DNA of 39,670 nt from Candidatus Shapirobacteria bacterium (GTDB lineage: Bacteria > Patescibacteriota > Microgenomatia > UBA12405), in contig VFLE01000046.1 in assembly GCA_009885205.1 (NCBI GenBank), forward strand, positions 1 to 39,670. Direction: 5' to 3'. The stretch's first letter is position 1, and the number at the start of each line of letters is the position of its first letter. A model generated the notes under the pieces. The model did not search any database. It was not told where the DNA came from and saw nothing but the letters and a program-made list of their open reading frames with translations. Of this stretch, positions 1 through 6,353 are shown piece after piece. Made by a program: the position numbers and the translations under genes.

Positions 1-1
1 T

Positions 2-121
2 GGTGAAAAAATCACTGTTGAGAAACTAGCGAGATATCTTGGTTGTTCTTCGAGAACAGTTTACAGAAACATGAGTAACGAACTTAAAAAAGAAAAAGAA
101 CTTTTAAATCAAACATTATGA
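2..121 (+). CDS. Helix-turn-helix protein, 3' end only
   Basis: Only the last 39 codons are present; the reading frame is open to the left edge. The visible peptide contains a clear helix-turn-helix: VEKLARYLGCSSRTVYRN, with the usual A-x3-G-C-S-x-R-T-V turn and recognition helix, followed by a charged tail (ELKKEKELL). Such a C-terminal HTH is typical of phage DNA-binding regulators or replication-initiation proteins, but the rest of the protein would be needed to choose. Its TGA overlaps the next ATG (ATGA), so it is probably the upstream cistron of the same early operon and translationally coupled to it. Confidence 0.7.
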   Translation, partial: GEKITVEKLARYLGCSSRTVYRNMSNELKKEKELLNQTL

Positions 122-393
122 GTACAACATTTGGAATACCTCAACGTATGATAGACATCGATAAGATATGTGATGAAGACGGAGAATTATTAGATTATAT
201 AAATCATGACTTTTTCGAAAGAATATGGTTTAGGTCACATTACGGACGATGGTTAAATCCTTTAGCATCTAGACTACCTGATGATACTAGAGTATTTCCA
301 TTAGATAATTCAGCACAAGGAATATATACTATTGGAGATATAAAAGAATTCATGGATAGAATAGATAAAGAAAAATCAAATGAAAAAGTATAA
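118..393 (+). CDS. Hypothetical protein, 91 aa
   Basis: Small soluble protein rich in acidic and aromatic residues (a RIWFRSHYGRWLNP segment around residues 35-50) with no signal peptide or membrane segment. I do not recognise the family. It starts in an ATGA overlap with the HTH gene and its last 14 bases overlap the start of the sigma-factor gene, so it sits in a tightly coupled HTH - unknown - sigma cluster. This placement suggests a regulatory or early accessory role, but that is only inference from neighbours. Confidence 0.75.
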   Translation: MSTTFGIPQRMIDIDKICDEDGELLDYINHDFFERIWFRSHYGRWLNPLASRLPDDTRVFPLDNSAQGIYTIGDIKEFMDRIDKEKSNEKV

Positions 394-1156
394 TATAGAC
401 AATTATTTAAGATACAAAGACGATGTAAAAAAGTCTATATTAAGAATACAACCTAAACAATTAAAAGATTATACTAGAGATGAATTAATAATAATGTTTT
501 TACCATTAGTAGAGAATATAGCTAGAAAATTTTCAACAGCAGACCAAGCTTCAGGAATAATGGATATAACAGATTTATTACAAGAAGGAAGCATAGCTTT
601 AATCTTAGCAATAGACAATATAGAATGGGATAAAATAAATGAATCTGAAGACGAACAAAACACATTAAGATCGTTTCTGTCTAAACGAATAAAAGGTTCA
701 ATTAGACGTTCAATAAACATTAATAGAGGCAGTATACGTATTCCAGAATACAAATTAAATGAAATACGTAATAATCCAGATGATAAAAAAATGGTTGAAA
801 TGTTCTTTAATAGTATATTTGAAAGCGTGGATATTTATTATAATAATGATGACAGTGACAGTGTAAGTTCTGAACATTCTGTGTTTCAGTATGAAGATAA
901 ATCTAAAGAATACAATATAGATTTATTAAATATTTATTTATTTAGTTTATTTAATAAATATTTAACTAAAATTGAATCTGAAGTTTTAAGACTAAGTTAT
1001 GGTCTTGATTGTGATAGATATTCTGGAGTATTAATAGCAGAAATGCTAAATTTTAAAGGTCCTAGTGCTTATGTAAGAATATCTGAGTTAAAAAAATCAG
1101 CAATAAGTAAATTAATAGCGAATGTAGAATCTTCGCAAGTGCTTGATTATATGTAA
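380..1156 (+). CDS. Phage RNA polymerase sigma factor (sigma-70 family)
   Basis: 258 aa. Residues about 33-120 match sigma region 2: a helix beginning DELIIMFLPLVENIARKF, then DLLQEG at 65-70, the conserved core-binding signature (DLxQEG), then an RSFLSKRIKGSIRR stretch and a basic/aromatic segment consistent with -10 recognition. Residues about 192-245 look like region 4: KIESEVLRLSYGLD (as in 'ERxVLxLRYG') followed by an HTH-like segment ending in LKKSAISKL. Region 1.1 is absent and region 3 is replaced by an acidic Ser/Asp-rich linker (about 155-180). It would redirect the host RNA polymerase core to phage promoters, probably for the late operon, since no phage RNA polymerase was recognised here. 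Family membership is seen from motifs; the target promoters are unknown. Confidence 0.85.
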   Translation: MKKYNIDNYLRYKDDVKKSILRIQPKQLKDYTRDELIIMFLPLVENIARKFSTADQASGIMDITDLLQEGSIALILAIDNIEWDKINESEDEQNTLRSFLSKRIKGSIRRSININRGSIRIPEYKLNEIRNNPDDKKMVEMFFNSIFESVDIYYNNDDSDSVSSEHSVFQYEDKSKEYNIDLLNIYLFSLFNKYLTKIESEVLRLSYGLDCDRYSGVLIAEMLNFKGPSAYVRISELKKSAISKLIANVESSQVLDYM

Positions 1157-1215
1157 AATGTAAACAAAAGATGTAATTATAATGTTATAGAGTATAAACA
1201 ATTAAATTAAATTAT

Positions 1216-1332
1216 ATGGAAGATTTTGTTATGCACACAATGGCGCCTCTTTTTATTGGAATAATAATGGTTGGCGTTACAGTATTAATGGTTGGTATGG
1301 TTGTACATTTTATTAGAGAATTTTTAAATTAA
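1216..1332 (+). CDS. Small single-pass membrane protein, 38 aa
   Basis: A short ORF: ATG at 1216, TAA at 1330. The peptide begins MEDFVMHTMAP, has one hydrophobic helix (LFIGIIMVGVTVLMVGMVV) and ends with a basic/aromatic tail HFIREFLN. An A/T-rich leader ending AACAATTAAATTAAATTAT precedes the ATG, and the ORF fills the otherwise empty gap between the sigma and Erf genes, which supports its being real. One-helix proteins of this size in phages can be holin-like, inhibitory or of unknown role; nothing here decides between these. Confidence 0.6.
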   Translation: MEDFVMHTMAPLFIGIIMVGVTVLMVGMVVHFIREFLN

Positions 1333-1345
1333 TTAAATTAAATAT

Positions 1346-1912
1346 ATGGAAAATCAAAAGTTGCCTTTGTCTATTAAGTTGTCTAGAATTCAAATAGAGT
1401 TCAAGTCAAATAAAAGTAGATACAATTCGTTCGGTAAATACAATTTTAGATCCGCTGAGGATATACTAGAAGGTTTAAAACCTTTTAATGAAAAATATGG
1501 TGTGTATTTTACAATAAACGAGGATTATATTTATTCTCACGATTTACCTGTGATAATAAGTAAAGCTGCTATACACGATGTTGAAAGCGACAATGTTATC
1601 GAAGTAAAAGCAATTGTTGGTGTAGACTTAGTTCAAAAAGGTATGCAGACGCCACAGGCATTTGGTTCTGCTTCTAGTTACGGTAAAAAATATGCTCTTG
1701 GTAATTTATTACTTATTGATGATACTCAAGATGCTGACGCTTCAAATACACATGGTAAAACAGATCCTGTTAAACCAAGAGTAAAACTAGGTGTTTCAGA
1801 TTTAGCATTTGAAAAAGCTAAAACATTCATAGAAACAGGCGGTTCTATTGAAAGTATTAAAGGTAAATACGATTTAACTAAGGAAGCAGAAGTAATTTTA
1901 TATAATTTATAG
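1346..1912 (+). CDS. erf: Erf-family single-strand annealing protein
   Basis: 188 aa, close to the usual length of Erf/ERF-superfamily recombinases. Diagnostic features are the FGKYNFRSAEDIL segment near residues 29-41 (family pattern 'Y.fr...di...'), a predicted beta-rich middle, and the signature QAFGSASSYGKKYAL (about residues 104-118) followed by an acidic LLIDDTQDAD, matching the 'Q..G...SY..RYaL......e.DtDaD' hallmark. The short C-terminal part (about 145-188) resembles the small helical tail of these proteins. It anneals complementary ssDNA in phage recombination and replication. It lies one base upstream of an exonuclease gene, forming the classical annealase-exonuclease pair, with an SSB-like gene two genes further on. 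Confidence 0.88.
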   Translation: MENQKLPLSIKLSRIQIEFKSNKSRYNSFGKYNFRSAEDILEGLKPFNEKYGVYFTINEDYIYSHDLPVIISKAAIHDVESDNVIEVKAIVGVDLVQKGMQTPQAFGSASSYGKKYALGNLLLIDDTQDADASNTHGKTDPVKPRVKLGVSDLAFEKAKTFIETGGSIESIKGKYDLTKEAEVILYNL

Positions 1913-1913
1913 T

Positions 1914-2645
1914 ATGAAGAAAGAATTAATATTAGAAAGACTTAAAAATGATGAAGACTATTATGGTCTTTTTGGTCAACAGTACCTTAGCAATTCAAAT
2001 GTTGGTACATTATTAACAAATCCATTAGCATTAAGAGATACTCAACAGTCGAATATAAACTTCTTGATTGGTGGTTATTTTCATACGGCTATATTAGAAC
2101 CAGATAAACTTAAAAAGTATCGAATAGTTGAAGCATCGACTAGAAATACAAACATATATAAGGAAATGTCTGGTGGAGAAATGTGTCTGTTAAAACACGA
2201 AGTAGATCAGTTAGAGTTAATGATAGACAAAGTACTATCTAATGAAGTATGTAAAGGTTTAATCAGAGCAGATAACAATGACTATGAGGTTCCTGGTATT
2301 GCAGAAATTGCAGGTTTAATGTGGAAAGGTAAAGCAGATATACTTAATCATTCTGAAAAATTAATTGTAGATTTAAAAACTACATCTAATCTAGCAGACT
2401 TTAGATATTCTGCTAAAAAATATAATTACGATAGTCAAGCATATATATATAAGCAATTATTTGGCTACGATATGGTTTTTATGGCCATAGACAAAATAAC
2501 AAATCAAATAGGTATATATGACTGTTCTGATAAATTCTTAGAAACAGGCAAAGAAAAAGTTGAGAAAGCTGTTGAAGCATATAACTTGTTTTACAACAAT
2601 CCAGACTTTATTCCTGAAAATTATTTTATTAACTTAACTTTATAA
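1914..2645 (+). CDS. PD-(D/E)XK exonuclease (RecE / exonuclease VIII-like)
   Basis: 243 aa. It has the DUF3799/Cas4-RecB type nuclease core: an N-terminal GGYFHTAILEP segment (the conserved H in 'G.a.H...LeP'), then WKGKADIL with D142, then LIVDLKTTS with D153 and K155 as the D-x-K half of the active site, then the Q-x2-Y helix YDSQAYIYKQ. Together these are the catalytic set of RecE/lambda-exo-like nucleases that resect 5' strands to give 3' ssDNA for the annealing protein. Starting one base after the Erf stop codon, it is almost certainly its partner. The assignment rests on motifs and context. Confidence 0.85.
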   Translation: MKKELILERLKNDEDYYGLFGQQYLSNSNVGTLLTNPLALRDTQQSNINFLIGGYFHTAILEPDKLKKYRIVEASTRNTNIYKEMSGGEMCLLKHEVDQLELMIDKVLSNEVCKGLIRADNNDYEVPGIAEIAGLMWKGKADILNHSEKLIVDLKTTSNLADFRYSAKKYNYDSQAYIYKQLFGYDMVFMAIDKITNQIGIYDCSDKFLETGKEKVEKAVEAYNLFYNNPDFIPENYFINLTL

Positions 2646-2647
2646 TT

Positions 2648-3001
2648 ATGAACAATGAACAATTTGAAGTTACACTTCCGCATGAAGGTAACAATGAACA
2701 ACTTAAAGTTACACTTCCCTATGAAGGTAACAATGAACAATTCGAAGTTATACTTCCGTATGAAGGTAACATAGATGATGCTATTAAATCAGCAGAAGAA
2801 TATTCTCTTAAACTAAAAAACATAAAAAGAGACGGTATTGATGTAGATAATATTGATATAATTACTGGAATAACAGTTGCTACATTTGTTGGTTCAAAAA
2901 ATAAAATACTAGAATTATTAGAAGAATTTGGTGGAGAACAAAATGCATTAGATACAATGGATGAACCTTATGGTAGAATAAGTAAATTAGTAATCAATTA
3001 A
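2648..3001 (+). CDS. Hypothetical protein with N-terminal tandem repeat, 117 aa
   Basis: The first 39 residues are three 13-residue repeats (NNEQFEVTLPHEG, NNEQLKVTLPYEG, NNEQFEVILPYEG). The third runs directly into the body of the protein, EGNIDDAIKSAEEYSLKLKN, then a beta/alpha segment (DIITGITVATFVGSKNKIL) and a short C-terminal part. The last repeat copy looks like the original first beta-strand of a small alpha/beta fold, and the two preceding copies look like later expansions. The function is unknown. It lies between the exonuclease and SSB-like genes, so it may belong to the recombination/replication module. Confidence 0.8.
   Translation: MNNEQFEVTLPHEGNNEQLKVTLPYEGNNEQFEVILPYEGNIDDAIKSAEEYSLKLKNIKRDGIDVDNIDIITGITVATFVGSKNKILELLEEFGGEQNALDTMDEPYGRISKLVIN
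2651..2767 (+). repeat. Three tandem 39-bp repeats inside a coding region
   Basis: Units are 2651-2689, 2690-2728 and 2729-2767, each starting AACAATGAACAA and ending ATGAAGGT. They differ at only a handful of positions, including Phe to Leu, Glu to Lys, His to Tyr and Thr to Ile changes. The unit length is a multiple of three, so repeat-number changes would keep the frame. Confidence 0.95.
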
Positions 3002-3019
3002 ATAAATAAATAAATAAAT

Positions 3020-3340
3020 ATGGCTTCAATTATCAATGCAAGTATCAACTTAAATGAAATTCCAAAAGACAAGATTATCAGTGGTGCTAAAGGTAAATAT
3101 CTACCTATTACAATAGTACTTAACGATGACTTTGATAAATTTGGAAACCAAGGTCCTATTACTGTTGGACAAAGTAAAGAAGAACGAGAGTCTAAAGCTC
3201 CTAAGGTTTATCTAGGTAATGTTAAAGTACTTTGGACTAATGGAGAAAATGTAAATGTAGCTCCTAAAGACGGTCAACAACAAAGCGCAGCACCTAAAAA
3301 GGCAACACCTAAAGAAGTGTTTGACGATTTACCGTTTTAA
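3020..3340 (+). CDS. Single-stranded DNA-binding-like protein, 106 aa
   Basis: A compact beta-rich protein with alternating hydrophobic strands (YLPITIVLND, PKVYLGNVKVLW) consistent with an OB-type fold. A flexible Gln/Ala/Pro/Lys linker follows, then a short acidic, hydrophobic-ended tail EVFDDLPF at residues 99-106, the hallmark by which SSBs recruit partner proteins. It sits among recombination and replication genes, just before the primase-helicase. The OB fold itself is not proven from sequence alone; small size, acidic tail and location are the evidence. A run of TAAATAAATAAATAAA precedes the start instead of a Shine-Dalgarno site. Confidence 0.65.
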   Translation: MASIINASINLNEIPKDKIISGAKGKYLPITIVLNDDFDKFGNQGPITVGQSKEERESKAPKVYLGNVKVLWTNGENVNVAPKDGQQQSAAPKKATPKEVFDDLPF

Positions 3341-3534
3341 TATATACCAATGCTCGCTGTTAGGCTCGACATATTTTAAAAAGGGTTTATATTAAGGTCG
3401 GCAAACCAGAAACCCTGCTCTTGTAAAAGCTCCGTAACTGATAACTCGGTAAGCTACAAGAAAGACCAAGGTTGGTATAATGTACCTATAGCGCTTCCCG
3501 TAAGATCAGCCTTTAGGTCTTTTGTTAGTTAGTT
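3341..3534 (+). ncRNA. Candidate structured non-coding RNA
   Basis: This 250-base gap between the SSB and primase genes (3341-3590) is the longest non-coding stretch in the window, has no convincing ORF and is visibly richer in G and C than nearby leaders. It is full of complementary segments. TATACCAA (3343-3350) pairs perfectly with TTGGTATA (3472-3479), closing a domain of about 137 nt. Inside it GGGTTT (3383-3388) pairs with AAACCC (3410-3415) and CTTGTA (3420-3425) with TACAAG (3455-3460), with CCG (3432-3434)/CGG (3447-3449) within the latter. GGTC (3396-3399), in the loop of the second stem, could pair with GACC (3464-3467) as a pseudoknot. A further hairpin AGATC/GGTCT follows near 3503-3520, then an intrinsic terminator. 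I could not match it to a known RNA family. Alternatives are a leader attenuator for the primase gene or a replication-origin structure. Confidence 0.6.
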
Positions 3535-3557
3535 AAACCCCATTTATTGGGGTTTTT
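3535..3557 (+). terminator. Intrinsic terminator
   Basis: Stem AAACCCCA (3535-3542) and TGGGGTTT (3548-3555) with a 5-base loop TTTAT; the T-run begins within the descending arm and continues (TTTTTCT). It ends the putative RNA 34 bases before the primase-helicase start, so either the primase has its own promoter or this is a partial terminator. Confidence 0.8.
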
Positions 3558-3590
3558 CTATCTATAATTAGTAACAATTAAATTTAATAG

Positions 3591-5306
3591 ATGCAAGTAA
3601 ATAACACGGAGATTAATGGTTTCTTAATCGATACTTTTAATCAATATGGTCTTGAAGAAGGAAAATCGCAGGGTATATGCCCGTTGTGTTCTTCTGATAG
3701 AAAACCTAAGAATGAGAAAGCTAAGTGCTCTTCTTATGATTGGCAAAAAGGATTAGGTACTTGTCATAACTGTAATAAGTCGTTTCAACTACATACTTAT
3801 CAGCGCAAAGGCGCATCTGAAAAGATATATGTTAGACCAGAAGTTAGTGCTATACACACTAACAGTTCTAAGGTTGTTGAATGGTTTAAAGGTAGAGGTA
3901 TTTCTGAACAAACGCTTACTGAATTAAGAATAAGCGAAGGTCCAGAATTTATGCCTCAGACAGGAAAAACTGAGAATGTAATAAAGTTTAATTACTTTAT
4001 GGGTGATCAATTAATTAATATAAAATACCGTGATGGCAGAAAGAATTTTAAACTATTTAAAGGTGCCGAAAAAGTTTTTTATAATATTAATAGTATTGTG
4101 GGTTTCGAGTATTGTGTTATCGTTGAGGGAGAAATGGATGTGCTCGCGTTGCACGAAGCTGGTATTACTAATGTTGTATCAGTTCCAAATGGCGCAACAT
4201 TAAACAGTAATAATCTAGACTATTTAGATAGTTGTATTGATTACTTTGAAGACAAAGAAAAGATTATATTAGCAGTTGATTCTGATGCTGCTGGACAAGC
4301 ATTACAGTCTGAACTTATACGTAGATTGGGTTCTGAAGTATGTTATCTAGCATCGTTTGAAGATTGTAAAGACGCAAATGAATATTTATTAAAATATGGA
4401 AAAGAAGCACTATCAAAAAGAATATCAAAAGCTAAACCTGTTCCGCTGGAAAATGTTAAAACTTTTAGAGACATCGAAGATGATGTTACAGATTTTGTGC
4501 GAAACGGTTTCAAACCAGGTTTTCAGATTGGTTTGGATAATTTTGATAGTATTTTCTCTACTTATACGGGTCAGTTTATTACTGTTACTGGTATTCCTAG
4601 TAGTGGTAAGTCTGATTTCGTTGATCAAATGGTTGTAGGTTATAATGGTAACTATGGTTGGAAAACAGCATTTGCTTCGCCAGAGAATCAACCTACATAT
4701 TTACATGCTCATAAATTAATGCGTAAAACTTGGGGCGATATGCCATCAGCAGAAGATATACACGGAGAAAAGTGGAATCAAATAGCAACGCATGTTAATA
4801 GTAGTTATTTCTTTATAGATATGGAACGTTATACGTTAGAATCTGTTCTTAGAAAAGGTGCTGAACTAGTTAAACGTAAAGGTATTAAATGCCTTGTTAT
4901 AGATCCATTTAATAAGGTTAGAGCAACAGATGCTTCTGGAGATGTTAATGTATATACATTGGAATATCTACAACAGATAGAAGTCTTTGCTAAAAAGTAT
5001 GATGTATTAGTTATTGTAGTTGCTCATCCAACTAAAATGTATAAAGACAGAGATGGTAAAATAGAAGAACCAACTATGTATAATATAAAAGGTGGTGGTG
5101 AATGGTACGATGCTTCTTATCACGGATTACTTGTACATAGAAACTACGAGGAAAAAACAGTTAAAGTAAAGGTATTAAAAGTTAAGTTTCAAAACCTCGG
5201 TGAGAACGGAGCAGAAAGTCATTTCAAATGGGAACCTAAATCTGGTTGTTTTATACCTCATGAACCAGTCGATGCTAGTGGAGATAAATTACCATGGGAA
5301 AGTTAA
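3591..5306 (+). CDS. DNA primase-helicase (T7 gp4-like)
   Basis: 571 aa with the full gp4 architecture. A zinc ribbon has C30/C33 and C58/C61. A TOPRIM primase domain has VIVEGEMD with E179 and VDSDAAG with D230 and D232. A RecA/DnaB-type helicase domain has Walker A GIPSSGKS (G334-S341, K340), Walker B CLVIDPF (D438) and a downstream VVAHPTK motif containing the H-motif residue. The C-terminal WES end is acidic-aromatic. It should synthesise primers and unwind the fork as a hexamer. The window contains no recognisable DNA polymerase, its obligate partner. The leader is AACAATTAAATTTAATAG directly before the ATG with no Shine-Dalgarno site. Confidence 0.95.
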   Translation: MQVNNTEINGFLIDTFNQYGLEEGKSQGICPLCSSDRKPKNEKAKCSSYDWQKGLGTCHNCNKSFQLHTYQRKGASEKIYVRPEVSAIHTNSSKVVEWFKGRGISEQTLTELRISEGPEFMPQTGKTENVIKFNYFMGDQLINIKYRDGRKNFKLFKGAEKVFYNINSIVGFEYCVIVEGEMDVLALHEAGITNVVSVPNGATLNSNNLDYLDSCIDYFEDKEKIILAVDSDAAGQALQSELIRRLGSEVCYLASFEDCKDANEYLLKYGKEALSKRISKAKPVPLENVKTFRDIEDDVTDFVRNGFKPGFQIGLDNFDSIFSTYTGQFITVTGIPSSGKSDFVDQMVVGYNGNYGWKTAFASPENQPTYLHAHKLMRKTWGDMPSAEDIHGEKWNQIATHVNSSYFFIDMERYTLESVLRKGAELVKRKGIKCLVIDPFNKVRATDASGDVNVYTLEYLQQIEVFAKKYDVLVIVVAHPTKMYKDRDGKIEEPTMYNIKGGGEWYDASYHGLLVHRNYEEKTVKVKVLKVKFQNLGENGAESHFKWEPKSGCFIPHEPVDASGDKLPWES

Positions 5307-5552
5307 ATGGCAATTAAGAAAGGTATTGACATGGGAGATTATCTTCCATCTAATAAAGAAAGAAAAGCTTATATATGGTGTATTAATAATGGTATTTATA
5401 TATCACCACAAGCTAAATCTTTAATAGAATGGTTTATATGTATTGAGATGAATAATAAGATTAATACAAGTCCAGACGCATACAAGAAAGTAGAAATATG
5501 GAAACAAATATTCAAATATTATACATACTATTATGAAAAATATAAAAAGTAG
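5307..5552 (+). CDS. Hypothetical protein, 81 aa
   Basis: Starts immediately after the primase-helicase stop codon and ends 20 bases into the next gene. The sequence is basic and aromatic, with predicted helices (NKERKAYIWCINNGIYIS; PDAYKKVEIWKQIFKYYTYYYEKYKK) and no membrane segment. I do not recognise it. Its Tyr/Lys-rich C terminus and close packing behind a replication gene suggest a small nucleic-acid-associated accessory protein, but this is only context. Confidence 0.7.
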   Translation: MAIKKGIDMGDYLPSNKERKAYIWCINNGIYISPQAKSLIEWFICIEMNNKINTSPDAYKKVEIWKQIFKYYTYYYEKYKK

Positions 5553-6171
5553 TTTCGAAACTGCAGATGAAGCTTATTCTTATTTATTAGATAAAATAAT
5601 ATTAGAAGGAGTAGAATTTGATAATACAAAAGCTTTATTCAATGTAGGTTTTTATATAGAAAATCCAACAGATAATTATATAAAAGATGTTAATAGAAAA
5701 TGGAATCCAACATACGCAATGAGAGAATGGTTATGGTATCTATCTGGTGATCCTAGTGCTTTAGAAATATCTAGATATGCTCCAATATGGAAAAATATGA
5801 TGGATGAGAATGGCAATGTTAGATCTAACTACGGTTGGCAATGGAAACGTAACGATCAAATAGGTAAAGTGATTAAAATGTTACAAGATAATCCTAATAC
5901 TAGAAAAGCAACAATATCTATATATGATGGAAAAGAAATAGGTGCGTATTCTAAGGATACTCCGTGTACTTATGCTATACAGTTTACAATATTAGACAAT
6001 AAACTGAATATGGCTGTTTTAATGCGTTCTAATGACTTATGGTACGGTTTTTGTAATGATCAATTTTGTTTTTCAAACTTACAAATAGATATTGCTAAAA
6101 TTTTAGGTATTGAAATTGGTACTTATTATCATTTTGCTCATAATTTACATTTATACAACGATAAATTATGA
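5533..6171 (+). CDS. Thymidylate synthase-family enzyme, possible dCMP hydroxymethylase
   Basis: 212 aa. ThyA-type landmarks are present in order: NPTYAMREWLWYLSGD near the N terminus, NPNTRKATISI (phosphate-binding Arg), the catalytic Cys in DTPCTYAIQF (C145), the MRSNDLWYG substrate loop, and YYHFAHNLHLY (H-x-Y). Aligned without gaps from the RSxD motif, the position of the pyrimidine-discriminating Asn of thymidylate synthase (E. coli N177) is D176 here. Asp at this position is what T4-type dCMP hydroxymethylase carries, so dCMP may be the substrate. It is short: the roughly 50 C-terminal residues of bacterial ThyA after H-x-Y are absent, as in some phage homologues. Family call is solid; substrate is inference. 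Confidence 0.88.
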   Translation: MKNIKSSFETADEAYSYLLDKIILEGVEFDNTKALFNVGFYIENPTDNYIKDVNRKWNPTYAMREWLWYLSGDPSALEISRYAPIWKNMMDENGNVRSNYGWQWKRNDQIGKVIKMLQDNPNTRKATISIYDGKEIGAYSKDTPCTYAIQFTILDNKLNMAVLMRSNDLWYGFCNDQFCFSNLQIDIAKILGIEIGTYYHFAHNLHLYNDKL

Positions 6172-6353
6172 TACCAAAAGAAAAAGCAATAGAATTAGTA
6201 GAAAAATATTTTTATTTATTTTCAGTAGAATTAGAAAACACAATTGCTGATTACGAAGCTAAAGAATGTGCATTAATAGTAGTTGATGTATTAACTAAAG
6301 AAACAGGAGCTAAGTATTGGTATGACGTTAAAAAAGAATTAGAAAATTTATGA
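6168..6353 (+). CDS. Hypothetical protein, 61 aa
   Basis: A small, largely helical acidic protein (KEKAIELVEKYFYLF; YEAKECALIVVDVLTKETG). It begins in an ATGA overlap with the thymidylate-synthase gene and ends in an ATGA overlap with the GIY-YIG/MazG gene, so it is translated as part of a coupled chain. Short proteins of this pattern are common in phage nucleotide-metabolism operons; no function can be assigned from the sequence. Confidence 0.75.
   Translation: MIPKEKAIELVEKYFYLFSVELENTIADYEAKECALIVVDVLTKETGAKYWYDVKKELENL

Noticed and set aside
469..753. - strand frame of 94 codons opposite the sigma-factor gene.
   Set aside because: It is a shadow of the sigma gene, whose + strand product has recognisable region 2 and 4 motifs.
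3341..3590. Hammerhead ribozyme suggested by ACTGATAACTCGG...AAGAAAG in the structured RNA.
   Set aside because: The core needs CUGAUGA and GAAA in fixed positions relative to three stems; here CTGATAA sits in a loop and the stems do not arrange correctly.
4396..4691. Overlapping short frames on both strands inside the primase-helicase gene.
   Set aside because: They lie within the linker and Walker A coding region of a full-length, motif-complete gene and show no independent coding signal.
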